The notes below the pieces were generated by a model. The model was not told the origin of the DNA. It made no database searches and saw only the letters and a program-made list of their open reading frames with translations. This document shows positions 27,732-37,445 of a DNA stretch of 64,000 nt, one piece after another. Numbering within the stretch: position 1 is the stretch's first letter; every line of letters starts with the position of its first letter. Source of the stretch: MED-G105 sp039025235 (lineage in GTDB: Bacteria > Pseudomonadota > Alphaproteobacteria > Caulobacterales > Parvularculaceae); NCBI GenBank assembly GCA_039025235.1, contig JBCCOS010000011.1, positions 69,755-133,754 on the forward strand, given 5' to 3'. A program made the position numbers and the translations under genes.

Positions 27732-28057
27732 TAGATGAAACTGAGTTAATGGTGCTGTGATGACTGTAGCTGAATTTCTTGATGCTAAAGTCGAATAGCG
27801 AGCGTGTTTGCACCAATAGCCAGTATTAGAATTTGCATATAAATGTTGAAGGAAATCAATGATAAAAGATCAATTTTCCGACGAAATGGTTTTCTTATAC
27901 GATGAGATGTTGTTGCTATTTCGCATTGGCACTTTTGGCATCTCAACACGAGATCGATGCATGATCGCCTATACTACTAGATCAATTCTGAAAGTTTGGC
28001 CTTGTTAGAATATTTAAATCGGATGTTTTGATTCTATGACGTGTTCGTCGTGTAATA
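27732..28057. other. Intergenic region, 326 bases, amidohydrolase promoter side
   Basis: No gene recognised. Both flanking genes are on the minus strand, so this holds the amidohydrolase promoter and the end of the Lrp-type gene. I could not identify a terminator hairpin. Confidence 0.4.
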
Positions 28058-28528
28058 CTATTCAAGTACAGGATAGGCAATTTCGTTCTTGATGCGTGAG
28101 AGTGCCATGGCGCTTTTCACTTCTGCGACGCCTTTTAATGATGACAATTTTTCAAAGAAGAATTCCTGATATTCGTAAACATCTTTCACTGTTACCTTTA
28201 AGAAAAAGTCCTGATCTCCCATAAGGACGAAACACTCCAGAACTTGCGGTAGTTTTTTGATCGCATTTGCAAATTCTTCGAGATGCTTTCGTCCATGTGC
28301 GGAAAGCCTCACATGAGCCAAAACAAGTGTTCCGAATCCGAGTTTTTCTGGATCAAGCACGGCCACCCGTTTCAAAATATAGCCTTCGCTTTCAAGCCGT
28401 TGGATTCTTCTCCAGCAGGCGGCCTGGGATAAGCCGATGTCTTCACCTAGTTGTGCGGCGGAAATGTTCGCATTGTCTTGTAGCTGGTGGAGTATTTTCC
28501 GATCAATACGGTCAAGATCTTTTAGCAT
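28058..28528 (-). CDS. Lrp/AsnC family transcriptional regulator (BkdR-like)
   Basis: A 156-residue feast/famine regulator. The N-terminal helix-turn-helix is LDRIDRKILHQLQDNANISA then LGEDIGLSQAACWRRIQRLE (about 4-45). The C-terminal RAM ligand domain (about 65-145) includes VLECFVLMGDQDFFLKV. It is divergent from leucine dehydrogenase and the branched-chain oxoacid dehydrogenase genes across a 329-base A+T-rich gap. This matches the bkdR-bkd layout of Pseudomonas, where the Lrp-type protein activates catabolism in response to branched-chain amino acids. The role here is inferred from position and family. Confidence 0.92.
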   Translation of the reverse strand: MLKDLDRIDRKILHQLQDNANISAAQLGEDIGLSQAACWRRIQRLESEGYILKRVAVLDPEKLGFGTLVLAHVRLSAHGRKHLEEFANAIKKLPQVLECFVLMGDQDFFLKVTVKDVYEYQEFFFEKLSSLKGVAEVKSAMALSRIKNEIAYPVLE

Positions 28529-28857
28529 AAATTATGTGTCCATTTTTTGGTATAGAATAAAATAATGCAATAAAATTCGAATATATCAACAAAAAGTTGA
28601 ATTAATTGCACATTTATATTGCTAATATGCACAGCAAGCATTTCTTCTATCTTGCTTTGGCCAATTTATCACGCTTGGGCCGCTTCACCATGCTCGTAGG
28701 CGCCTTATAATCTGTATGCGGTAGTCTAGTAGATGGGGAAAACATTCAGAGAAGAATTTTTATATCGAAAAATATTCAATGCTCTGTACTGATAAAAACT
28801 ATGAACCCAATTATTGCTTAAATTGTTTCTGCTCATTATGGAATATAGAGAATAAAA
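28529..28857. promoter_or_regulatory. Divergent control region of the Lrp-type regulator and ldh-bkd operon
   Basis: A 329-base gap between divergent genes, strongly A+T-rich at 28540-28640. TTGCACATTTATATTGC and TAATATGCACA near 28605-28635 contain repeated TGCACA/ATGCACA elements. Lrp-type proteins wrap such A+T-rich DNA, so the main binding sites probably lie here. Exact -10/-35 boxes are not certain. Confidence 0.5.
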
Positions 28858-29904
28858 ATGTTCACCGACGCCGCATTTGACAATCACGAACGTGTCGAGT
28901 TCAGCTTTGATGCGGATACGGGCTTACGCACTATTATTGCCATTCACAGTACCGCGTTAGGACCAGCAGCAGGTGGCTGTCGTTTGTGGGAGTATAATCA
29001 GCCCGAAGAAGCCTTACATGATGCATTGCGACTATCCAAGGGCATGTCATTTAAAAATGCCGTTGCCGAACTGCCCTTTGGTGGGGGAAAGGCTGTTATT
29101 CTTGGCCCTGTGAAGGAACATTTGAGGGCGCAGGTTTTTGAGGCCTTTGGAAGGACTGTCCAAAGATTGTCCGGCGCTTATTTCACCGCTGAAGATGTCG
29201 GAGTTTCGGTTTCCGATATGGAAAGCGTTGCAAGGAACACCAAATTTGTAAGTGGCCTGAAAAGAGACAAGGGGTCCGCCGGCGGTGACCCATCACCATT
29301 TACAGCGCGCGGTGTTTTGAAAGGTATTGAGGCGGCAGCAACAATTAAATTTGGACGATCAGACCTTGAAGGATTGAAGATTGCTGTTCAAGGGCTTGGC
29401 GGCGTTGGCGGAAACTTATGTCGGCTGTTAGCAAAATGCGGTGTTTCCCTCGTCGTCGCGGATATTAATAAGGATGTCGTTGATAAAACATGTCAAGAGA
29501 CGGGTGCTGAACGAGCAGATATTAGTGAGATTTTATATTCTGATGTTGACGTTTTATCACCGTGTGCTCTCGGAGGCGTCCTCACTTCTGATAACGTTAA
29601 AAAAATCCGTGCAAAAATAGTTGCTGGCGGAGCCAACAACCAAATGGCCTCGATCGAAGTCGGGCAACAGTTGTTTGATAAAGGCATTCTTTACGCGCCA
29701 GATTATGTCATCAATGCAGGTGGTATTATTACTGTGGCGGCTGAATACCAAGGTGCTAATCGTATGGACGATGTACTCGCAAGAATAGACTATATTCGCG
29801 ACCGTGTAACTCGAATCTTTGAGCAGTCCATGAAGACTGGAACGCCAACGCATATACTCGCCGACAATCTTGCTCGTAATAAAATAGCTATGGCGAGCCG
29901 TTGA
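28858..29904 (+). CDS. Leucine (branched-chain amino acid) dehydrogenase
   Basis: A 348-residue NAD-dependent Glu/Leu/Phe/Val dehydrogenase that deaminates leucine, valine or isoleucine to the 2-oxo acid. GPAAGGCRLW near 37 and SKGMSFKNAVAELPFGGGKA (catalytic Lys, about 60-80) form the substrate side. TAEDVG near 112 and AVQGLGGVGGNLCRLLAKCG (about 180-200) form the NAD site. The N-terminus MFTDAAFDNHERV and overall length fit leucine dehydrogenases. It heads the operon that continues with both E1 subunits of the branched-chain oxoacid dehydrogenase, which use its products. Confidence 0.93.
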   Translation: MFTDAAFDNHERVEFSFDADTGLRTIIAIHSTALGPAAGGCRLWEYNQPEEALHDALRLSKGMSFKNAVAELPFGGGKAVILGPVKEHLRAQVFEAFGRTVQRLSGAYFTAEDVGVSVSDMESVARNTKFVSGLKRDKGSAGGDPSPFTARGVLKGIEAAATIKFGRSDLEGLKIAVQGLGGVGGNLCRLLAKCGVSLVVADINKDVVDKTCQETGAERADISEILYSDVDVLSPCALGGVLTSDNVKKIRAKIVAGGANNQMASIEVGQQLFDKGILYAPDYVINAGGIITVAAEYQGANRMDDVLARIDYIRDRVTRIFEQSMKTGTPTHILADNLARNKIAMASR

Positions 29905-30007
29905 ACCGCAAAATGTACCATAAGGCTAACAAGGTCTTTCTTCCAAGAACCGAGCGGCCAAATCTTAACAATTTTCCTTTTTGATCATCACGCTACGGAA
30001 TTGCTAC

Positions 30008-31240
30008 ATGAAACAGAAAAAAGTGAATGGGCTTTATGTTCCTGAACCCGACTTTCGTCCGGGTGATCAACCAAATTTTGAAGCAATTGAGTTTCCTGCA
30101 GCCGGCACTGCCCGCCGGCCGGAAATAGACGAGCAAAGTAAGGACTGTGCTGATTTATCGGATATGTTGATCAGTGTTCTAGATAAAGATCATCAGGCTG
30201 TTGGTCCATGGGCGGACGAAATTGATGATGAAGTGCTAAGGACCGGTTTGCGCGATATGTTGAAGGTAAGGAGTTATGATGCGCGGATGACGATTGCACA
30301 GCGTCAAGGAAAAACAAGTTTCTATATGCAAGCGACGGGAGAGGAAGCGATTTCATGCGCTTTCCAACGGGCTTTGCGTAAGGATGACATGAATTTCCCA
30401 ACCTATCGACAGCAAGGCTCGCTTATTGCAGCAGGCTGCCCGTTATCTCGGATGATGAACCAGGTTTATTCAAATGCTGATGATCCGCTAAAGGGGCGCC
30501 AAATGCCTGTATTTTATTCAGAAAAGGAATATGGATACTTTTCCGTATCGGGAAATTTGGGGTCCCAATTTGTTCAAGCGGTCGGTTGGGCCATGGGACA
30601 GGCAATCGATAAGTCTGATAATATTTCTGTCGGTTGGATTGGCGATGGCGCAACGGCGGAGAACGATTTTCATTCGGCGCTCGTGTTTGCGTCGACATAT
30701 CGTCCGCCAGTGGTTCTCAATATTGTCAACAATCAATGGGCCATCTCAAGCTATCAGGGAATTGCGCGTGGTGCCGGTGAAACTTTCGCGGCGAGGGCGC
30801 TTGGTTTCGGTCTGCCGGGTCTTCGTGTTGACGGCAATGATTATTTGGCGGTGCTAGCAGCTGCGACGTGGGCAAGTAAACGGGCCCGGGACGGGTATGG
30901 TCCGACACTTATCGAGTTCTTAACTTATCGTGTTGGCGCCCATTCCACCTCTGATGATCCTTCTGCTTACAGGCCTAAAGAGGAATCTCAGGCTTGGCCG
31001 TTGGGTGATCCTATTGAGCGATTGAAAATGTATCTCATTAAAAAAGGTGCGTGGTCTGAAGAGCGGCATACGCAAGCAGTCGCGGAAATAGAGATAAACG
31101 TTATTGAGGCCCAAAAGCAGGCAGAGGCGGTTGGTACGCTAACAAGTGGAGCGAAGCCATCTGCGCGCGCAATGTTTGATGACGTTTTTCGTGACTATAC
31201 GCCCAACCTCAGTCGTCAGCGGCAAGAGTTAGGGGTCTAA
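30008..31240 (+). CDS. bkdA1: Branched-chain 2-oxoacid dehydrogenase E1 alpha subunit
   Basis: Decarboxylates branched-chain 2-oxo acids with thiamine diphosphate. Started at the ATG at 30008 (CGGAA seven bases upstream) it has 410 residues and the usual N-terminus (VNGLYVPEPDFRPGD). A TTG at 29981 would add nine residues with no ribosome site. The TPP motif is GDGATAENDFHSAL...VNNQWAISS (about 215-255). RVGAHSTSDDPSAYR near 305-320 is the conserved loop that is phosphorylated in animal E1 alpha. It lies 103 bases after leucine dehydrogenase and is followed after one base by bkdA2. Confidence 0.95.
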   Translation: MKQKKVNGLYVPEPDFRPGDQPNFEAIEFPAAGTARRPEIDEQSKDCADLSDMLISVLDKDHQAVGPWADEIDDEVLRTGLRDMLKVRSYDARMTIAQRQGKTSFYMQATGEEAISCAFQRALRKDDMNFPTYRQQGSLIAAGCPLSRMMNQVYSNADDPLKGRQMPVFYSEKEYGYFSVSGNLGSQFVQAVGWAMGQAIDKSDNISVGWIGDGATAENDFHSALVFASTYRPPVVLNIVNNQWAISSYQGIARGAGETFAARALGFGLPGLRVDGNDYLAVLAAATWASKRARDGYGPTLIEFLTYRVGAHSTSDDPSAYRPKEESQAWPLGDPIERLKMYLIKKGAWSEERHTQAVAEIEINVIEAQKQAEAVGTLTSGAKPSARAMFDDVFRDYTPNLSRQRQELGV

Positions 31241-31241
31241 C

Positions 31242-32258
31242 ATGCCCCAAATGACAATGATTGAAGCGATAAGAGACGCAATGGCCGTCTCAATGGGCCA
31301 CGACGACGATGTTATCGTGTTTGGTCAAGATGTAGGGTATTTTGGCGGTGTTTTTCGTTGCACCCAAGGACTTCAAGAAAAGTTTGGAAAAGAACGTTGT
31401 TTTGATACACCGATCAATGAAAGTGGTATTGTCGGTGCTGCTGTTGGAATGGCTGCCTATGGTAAAAAGCCATGTGTTGAAATACAGTTTGCAGACTATA
31501 TGTATACAGCCTACGATCAAATCGTGCAAGATGCAGCGCGATTAAGATATCGGTCAGGAGGGCAATTTTCTGCACCATTAACAATTCGTATGCCGACTGG
31601 AGGTGGTATTTTTGGCGGGGTTAATCATTCGCAAAGTCCCGAAGCGCTGTTTGCGCATGTGGCAGGTTTGAAGACGGTCATTCCGTCAAATCCGCGGGAC
31701 GCGAAAGGCCTTTTGATATCGGCAATAGAGGATCCCGATCCCGTTATTTTTTTGGAGCCTAAACGGCTTTATAATGGTCCATTTGATGGGTATCATGATC
31801 GACCGGTCTCTTCATGGAAAAAACATCCGCTTGGTGATGTGCCAGATGGTTACTACGCATCCCCTTTAGGTGAAGCGACAGTGTGTCGTGTGGGAAATGA
31901 TGTGACAGTTGTCACTTATGGAACCATGACACATGTCGTGATGTCTGCTGTCAATGAAACAGGTATCGATGCAGAAATAATAGACTTGCGGACCATAATT
32001 CCATTAGATCTCGACGCTATCGAACAATCGGTTCGCAAAACCGGTCGCTGCGTTATCGTCCACGAGGCGACATTGACAAGCGGTTTCGGAGCCGAGATCG
32101 GGACCTTAATAAGCGAAAACTGTTTCTATCATCTTGAGGCTCCTCTCGTTCGTGTTGCAGGTTTTGATACGCCTTATCCGCATGCTTTTGAATGGGAGTA
32201 TTTCCCCGGTCCAGAAAGGGTTAGTGCAGCATTGCGGAAAGTAATGGAGGCCACGTGA
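31242..32258 (+). CDS. bkdA2: Branched-chain 2-oxoacid dehydrogenase E1 beta subunit
   Basis: A 338-residue partner of E1 alpha. The N-terminal part has FGQDVGYFGGVFRCTQGL and ESGIVGAAVGMAAYG, and FADYMYTAYDQIVQDAARLRYR follows. IRMPTGGGIFGGVNHSQSPE is the segment contacting E1 alpha and cofactor. The C-terminal transketolase-like domain has IIDLRTIIPLDLDAIEQSVRKTGR and FDTPYPHAFEWEYFP. It starts one base after the bkdA1 stop, so translation is probably coupled. The expected E2 (bkdB) and E3 genes do not follow; the next gene is convergent. E2/E3 must be encoded elsewhere. Confidence 0.95.
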   Translation: MPQMTMIEAIRDAMAVSMGHDDDVIVFGQDVGYFGGVFRCTQGLQEKFGKERCFDTPINESGIVGAAVGMAAYGKKPCVEIQFADYMYTAYDQIVQDAARLRYRSGGQFSAPLTIRMPTGGGIFGGVNHSQSPEALFAHVAGLKTVIPSNPRDAKGLLISAIEDPDPVIFLEPKRLYNGPFDGYHDRPVSSWKKHPLGDVPDGYYASPLGEATVCRVGNDVTVVTYGTMTHVVMSAVNETGIDAEIIDLRTIIPLDLDAIEQSVRKTGRCVIVHEATLTSGFGAEIGTLISENCFYHLEAPLVRVAGFDTPYPHAFEWEYFPGPERVSAALRKVMEAT

Positions 32259-32645
32259 TGGGTTCTTAAAGAAACACAAAGTTCGTATCGTTGAAGGTTG
32301 GGCATCATGCATTCATGTTAAAAATGTACACGTAGAAACACAAAGCGATACAAAAACGATTCGAAAAAAATATCATTGTTGAAACAAGTTCTGCCCTGTT
32401 TGAAATACCTTCTTGCCTTTTCAGCAAGCCTCGAAGGTATTTCGGGCTCCATTCATCCGTATCTGACCTAAGGGGAAGCATTTCAGGACGCCGTGCTTAG
32501 AAGACTTTGCCCGATCTCTGCATACATGAGGGGCTCCAGAACACGGTAACACGCTTCCCTAGCTTTTGAATTCGCAGAAATTGAGTCGGAAACCGGTACT
32601 TTTTCTCAACTTGACCGTCAGCATAAAACCGGCATTTCCAGCGAT
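32259..32645. other. Gap between convergent genes with a long hairpin
   Basis: 387 bases without a gene between bkdA2 and the propeller-amidohydrolase. At 32403-32442 AAATACCTTC pairs with GAAGGTATTT, and TTGC/GCAA forms an inner stem. This could end transcripts from both sides, but there is no T run on the plus strand. Nothing else recognised. Confidence 0.5.
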
Positions 32646-35600
32646 CTAATGGATAAACTCTATTGAATCTAAATTGCGCATTCCACCTTCATTTTCGCGA
32701 TACGCCCAGGGTTTCGCCCCGAACGGTTTATGTTCCGGCCAAATTTGGTCCAGCGTATCTGTCTCGTAAACGCGTCCGCCACGCACGACGTAACGCGTAT
32801 CTGTACTCTCTCGAATTTTCTTTCTCGGGTCTTTATTCATTACAAGAAAATCGGCCAGCTTTCCGACTTCAATAGATCCGACGTCTTTATCAATTCCAAG
32901 AAAGCGAGCCGAGTCAATTGTGACCGACTCCAGCGCCTTTACAGCGCCTGAATGAAGCGCAAATGACCACATCTCCCAATGTTGGCTCAAACCTTGGACC
33001 TCGCCATGGCCGCCACTACCGTGAATCACGCCACGTTGCGAAAGTTCTTTTATATCTTGAAGAAGAATATTCGGCTCGTACGCTGATAGCGGTAAATTGT
33101 TATAATGGCGCAGACGAAATGCTGTGTTTGGATGGCTAAAGCGTCTTTCACGCGGGTCATGTGAAATGTCCGAATCCGCCATAAAATACTCCATTAAATA
33201 TCGGCCCCGTCCGGTTGTCACCGTTGTGAGAGACATCCGGGTGTCGGTCTCAATAAGAAATTTTTTAAAGTCCTCATAATAAGGCCAATACGAATTATCA
33301 TGCTCTAACGTCGTATGACCGTCCATGATGGCACTCAAAAAATAATGGAGATCCATCATTTCGCCTGTAAGCAATAAATCACCTTGTTTTCTTGCTGCCT
33401 CTGCCAACCACTGACGTTGATAACGATTGATTTGAAAGTACTGTTTAAGTGACGTTGCGCCTTGACCAGCCAAACGTTGAACGGTTTGGCGCGCATCTTC
33501 GTAATTATAAATTTCCTGTCGTTGCGGGGCCCAGCTACTTAAAATTTTCGATGTGCTGAAAAGACGTGGGCCAACAATCTTTCCCGCGCGTAAAAATTCA
33601 GCCTCTGGAAGGGATACATTTACCCTACCTGCCGGTTCCATAACACTTGTTACGCCATAAGCTAAGAATTTTGCTAGTTCCGGTTGACCGGGACGAAAAA
33701 TATCTGGTCCGCCATCAGTGTAATGCTCATGGATACTAATAAAACCCGGTGTAAGAAACTTACCCTTTAGGTTGAATGTACGATCAGCTTTTTGGGTATC
33801 ACAATCACCGACACAGCTTATGCGACCGTCCTTAACAACAACTGTCGCTTTGTTGAGCACGCCAGCATTGGCGCTTGTGAAAACAGTGGCATTCCGAAAT
33901 GCTACGACGCCTTTGCCATAATCAGAAGGAATATTGAGACCAAGTGGTTCGTAGTCACATTTGTTGAACGGTGTGGTGCACGTTGCATATCGGTCTAAGC
34001 TAAAGAAATGTAGTTTTCCATCTGCGCCCCAATGAGGATAACGGCCATGTGGGTCGCTTACTTGCCGTTGTCGAGTGGCTGGACTATCCGTCATGATAAT
34101 CTGAATTGGTACTTTATCGACACGTCGTGGTACAACATAAATATTATGGGCATACTGAAAGGCGAGCCATCGACCATCTGGTGATATCTGCGCATCGCCA
34201 GCGAGGCCATCAAATACCACTTTAAGCTTTGCTGGGGAGCCGTTTGAGGCAATTTCAAAAAGTCTTGTATTAACGTCGCCGCTTAGCGGCGGCGCCATAA
34301 AGCCAATTCCCTCATTTTCGCCAGTGTGAAGTATTGAGAATTGTCCAGCATCCGTTGGCATTGGTGGAATATTGGAGACGTGCATGGCTTCTCCTGAAAG
34401 AACCGATATCTTTATGATTTCTTGCCAACCATTATCTAAAAAATTTCGTCCGCGTAGCATCGAGCCCGCACCCTTAACAACAGCAATATGTCTATCGTCA
34501 TCAAGCCACAAAGGATTGAGATAAGCGCCCGATTGTTGAGAAACGGTCCTTGGCATACTACCGTCCACGTTAACGACTTTTACGGCGCCCCCGGTTTCGT
34601 CACTCCACGTTGTAAAGGCGATTTGTTTTCCGTCGGAAGACCAGGCTGGGGACATTTGGACGTTTGGAGCATGATCACTCAGTAGCTGTTTGATGTTTCC
34701 ATCAATTAAGTTTTTTATCCAAATGCGTCCAACCGCTTCAAAGGCCAACATTTCACCGTTTGGCGATAATGCCGGCCAACGTGGATTGACGATCTTAAAA
34801 TCGTCTTCCTTTATAGGAACGTCTGGAATACTGATCTCGGACATTTCACGCTGAACACGCGCCTCGAAGGGGACTATGCGGATCGTCTCTTCCTCCAAAT
34901 CGACTATTCTTAGCTTTCCACCTTGTGAGAAAATAAGTCCGGAGTCATCGGGAAGCCAAGCATAACCTGGTGAGGTCTTTATGTGGTACATGCTGTGGGA
35001 TTGGAATTGCGCTGGCGTCATTGGCGCAGCAATAAGCCTTTCTTCTCCAGTTGTTAGATCGCGGATATAAAGTCCTGTTTGACCATCAATCACGGCTTTC
35101 TTGAAGCGTGTTTGCGTATTAGGAATCTGTCTCATGAAAGCGAGCTTGGTTCCGTCACGACTGAGTGCTGGTGCTGCAGCATAAAACGGTAAGGTTCTGA
35201 AATACCATCGGTACTCCGGCAACGTCACATGTTCTGACCGTCCCGTCTTCAGATCAAAACGACGGATATGGTGACTATCGCTAATCTTATAATACCCGTC
35301 TGCTGCAACAATCGGTTCGCTTGCCACATGGTAATATAGATATCTTCCGTCTGAAGAAGCTATCGGTGTCCAAGCTTGTATCGAATGATCACCAATAACC
35401 CGTTGTGATGTCGAACCCTTGACCGAAATCTCCCATATCTCGGCGGCCTTTGTCCAGCCGCCTCGCGCATTCGGTTCAAAGCGTGTTGCAAAGATCGCCC
35501 GTCCGTCAGCGGACCATTCTGGTTCAGCGTATCGGCCTACAAGATCGTCAAGGATAAGGCGAGGGTTAGACCCATCGTTGTTCATGACCCAGACGTTATT

Positions 35601-35996
35601 TTGTCCACTTCGATCAGAAATAAATGCTATTTTAGTTCCGTCAGGAGAGTATTTTGGATGATAGTTAGTGGCGATTCCGGACGTCTGCGTTATGCTTTTG
35701 GCTTTACCGCCAGAAACTGGCATCGAATATATATGACCTAGTAAGTCGAATACGATCGTTTCGCCATCGGGGGCTATATCCACTGACATCCAGGTGCCTT
35801 CATCGATGGTAAAATCAATTTTTCGCGGTGTTCCTCTCGCTTTTTGAATGTTCCATTTCGCACTTCTTTGTTTGAACTCTTGCTTTAAGAAAAGCTCTTC
35901 GAGAGCTGCATTTTTCGGTGCTGCGTATCCGTGATGAGCTAAAAAAATAACATTTGCTAAGACAAGAATGAAAAGCTCAAATTGACCATGACGCAT
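32646..35996 (-). CDS. Exported TolB-propeller/amidohydrolase fusion protein
   Basis: An 1116-residue protein when started at the ATG at 35996, with AAAGGA upstream and a signal peptide MRHGQFELFILVLANVIFLA... ending near YAA. An upstream ATG at 36095 would add 33 residues that hide the signal. The first 650 residues are TolB/PD40-type propeller blades (YSPDGTKIAFISDRSGQNNV, WSADGRAIFATRFEPN, WSSDGKQIAFTTWSDETGG). The last 430 form an amidohydrolase: FLTPGFISIHEHYTDGG holds the HxH motif, LEHDNSYWPY and HGSGGHGE follow, and VGSIEVGKLADFLVMN ends the fold. Such fusions occur in other marine proteobacteria and probably act on peptides or amides in the periplasm. Substrate unknown. Confidence 0.88.
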   Translation of the reverse strand: MRHGQFELFILVLANVIFLAHHGYAAPKNAALEELFLKQEFKQRSAKWNIQKARGTPRKIDFTIDEGTWMSVDIAPDGETIVFDLLGHIYSMPVSGGKAKSITQTSGIATNYHPKYSPDGTKIAFISDRSGQNNVWVMNNDGSNPRLILDDLVGRYAEPEWSADGRAIFATRFEPNARGGWTKAAEIWEISVKGSTSQRVIGDHSIQAWTPIASSDGRYLYYHVASEPIVAADGYYKISDSHHIRRFDLKTGRSEHVTLPEYRWYFRTLPFYAAAPALSRDGTKLAFMRQIPNTQTRFKKAVIDGQTGLYIRDLTTGEERLIAAPMTPAQFQSHSMYHIKTSPGYAWLPDDSGLIFSQGGKLRIVDLEEETIRIVPFEARVQREMSEISIPDVPIKEDDFKIVNPRWPALSPNGEMLAFEAVGRIWIKNLIDGNIKQLLSDHAPNVQMSPAWSSDGKQIAFTTWSDETGGAVKVVNVDGSMPRTVSQQSGAYLNPLWLDDDRHIAVVKGAGSMLRGRNFLDNGWQEIIKISVLSGEAMHVSNIPPMPTDAGQFSILHTGENEGIGFMAPPLSGDVNTRLFEIASNGSPAKLKVVFDGLAGDAQISPDGRWLAFQYAHNIYVVPRRVDKVPIQIIMTDSPATRQRQVSDPHGRYPHWGADGKLHFFSLDRYATCTTPFNKCDYEPLGLNIPSDYGKGVVAFRNATVFTSANAGVLNKATVVVKDGRISCVGDCDTQKADRTFNLKGKFLTPGFISIHEHYTDGGPDIFRPGQPELAKFLAYGVTSVMEPAGRVNVSLPEAEFLRAGKIVGPRLFSTSKILSSWAPQRQEIYNYEDARQTVQRLAGQGATSLKQYFQINRYQRQWLAEAARKQGDLLLTGEMMDLHYFLSAIMDGHTTLEHDNSYWPYYEDFKKFLIETDTRMSLTTVTTGRGRYLMEYFMADSDISHDPRERRFSHPNTAFRLRHYNNLPLSAYEPNILLQDIKELSQRGVIHGSGGHGEVQGLSQHWEMWSFALHSGAVKALESVTIDSARFLGIDKDVGSIEVGKLADFLVMNKDPRKKIRESTDTRYVVRGGRVYETDTLDQIWPEHKPFGAKPWAYRENEGGMRNLDSIEFIH

Positions 35997-36117
35997 TGTT
36001 TCCGTCCTTTGCATTGCCAGAATAGGAAGCACAGAAATGAGTTTTTTAATTTCAAAGTTAAAACTTTGATCATAGTTTATCGCAGACCTTCCCAAGTTAA
36101 GTCAAGAATGGTCGTGC

Positions 36118-37296
36118 CTAACGAAGATCTTGAAGGGCATCCGTTAGCGCCAGTAGATCTTGATCATTTGTATAGTAATGAACAGATGCGCGCACGAGAG
36201 ACGGTATATTACGGCGACGGGTATCGATGAGGCTATTCCAGCCTGCAATTGAAGCAGTTGCAATGCCGCGTTGATATAAAGCATCACGGACTTTAATAGC
36301 ATCTTGTCCGTTTACCGAAAAAGTAACGATGCCGCACTTATTTTTTCCTAAGTCGAGCAGCGTGATTTTGCGAATATCGGTAAGCATTGCCCGAAGAGTG
36401 TTCGCTTGTTCTCTGATTTTTTGATGTATTACTTCAAGTCCAATAGTGTTGGCGTTTTCGATGGCTTGTACCATACCACGCTTGCCGACGATATTTTGTT
36501 CCCAGTTTTCGAATTGTCGGCCGTCCTCGCGAACTTCATAGGAATCATCATCAATCCATTTGGCTGAATGGAGATCGAGAACAAAGGGTTCAAGCTTTTT
36601 TTGCATTGCTCGGTTTACAAAAAGCAGACCCGTGGCGCGGGGGGCTCGTAGATATTTTCGTCCAGTTGCAGAAAGCATATCGCAACCAATGGCTTTAACA
36701 TCCACTGGAATTTGACCAACTGATTGACAGGCATCCAAAAGAAACGGCACGCCATGTTTTTTGGCAATGGCGCCAACTTCTTCCGCTGGCAGCACAATAC
36801 CTGAACTGGTTGGGATATGGCTCATGGAAATAAGACGCGTCCGATCCGTGATCGCCGCGTCTAAGGCTGAGAGGTCGATATCTCCGTCGTCTTGCGCTGG
36901 TATGACATCGATTATGACGCCTTCGCGTCGTTTCCTTTGTAGATAGGCGATAAAATTACTGGCATATTCGGTCTCGCACGTAACGATGCGATCGCCTGGT
37001 TGAAAAGAAAACGAATAAAAAACGGCTTGCCACGCGCGTGTCGCGTTCTCCAAGAAAGCGACTTCATTCGCTTCGCAATTTAGTAGTTCAGCAACAGCGG
37101 GATAAAATCTTTCAAGTGTTTCACTTGTTTCTCGAGCGGCTTCATAGCCACCCAGTTGAGCTTCTAACTTGTTATAAGCCAAGACGGCTTCAATTACAGA
37201 TTGGTCAGGCAGTGACGCTCCGGCAGCGTTAAGGTGCGTATAACCAGGTCTGCAGCCTGGGGTATTACGTCTTAAAATTTCAAAGTCGGGTTTCAT
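36118..37296 (-). CDS. Class V aminotransferase / cysteine-desulfurase-fold enzyme
   Basis: A 392-residue PLP enzyme of fold type I, class V. THLNAAGASLPDQSV starts the domain near 20. NEVAFLENATRAWQAVFYSF near 78-97 binds the PLP phosphate, and SHIPTSSGIVLP near 160 and LLDACQSVGQIPVD (Asp to PLP nitrogen) near 185 follow. SATGRKYLRAPRATG near 209 carries the PLP Lys. No Cys-containing desulfurase loop is visible near the C-terminus, so an aminotransferase, lyase or epimerase role is more likely than sulfur transfer. It shares its strand with the class II aldolase gene 149 bases upstream and the propeller-amidohydrolase downstream. Confidence 0.87.
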   Translation of the reverse strand: MKPDFEILRRNTPGCRPGYTHLNAAGASLPDQSVIEAVLAYNKLEAQLGGYEAARETSETLERFYPAVAELLNCEANEVAFLENATRAWQAVFYSFSFQPGDRIVTCETEYASNFIAYLQRKRREGVIIDVIPAQDDGDIDLSALDAAITDRTRLISMSHIPTSSGIVLPAEEVGAIAKKHGVPFLLDACQSVGQIPVDVKAIGCDMLSATGRKYLRAPRATGLLFVNRAMQKKLEPFVLDLHSAKWIDDDSYEVREDGRQFENWEQNIVGKRGMVQAIENANTIGLEVIHQKIREQANTLRAMLTDIRKITLLDLGKNKCGIVTFSVNGQDAIKVRDALYQRGIATASIAGWNSLIDTRRRNIPSLVRASVHYYTNDQDLLALTDALQDLR

Positions 37297-37445
37297 GAAA
37301 TCCCATTGCTATGAGCGTCATGTGACACGGATTGTTGTTCCGCATCGACATAAACGGAAGTCTGTCTATCGTGTCTAAATTACTTTAATATTTATTGGTT
37401 CACGATGGATCTGTGAAAGGCCGTGAATGCATATAAGGTTCATTG

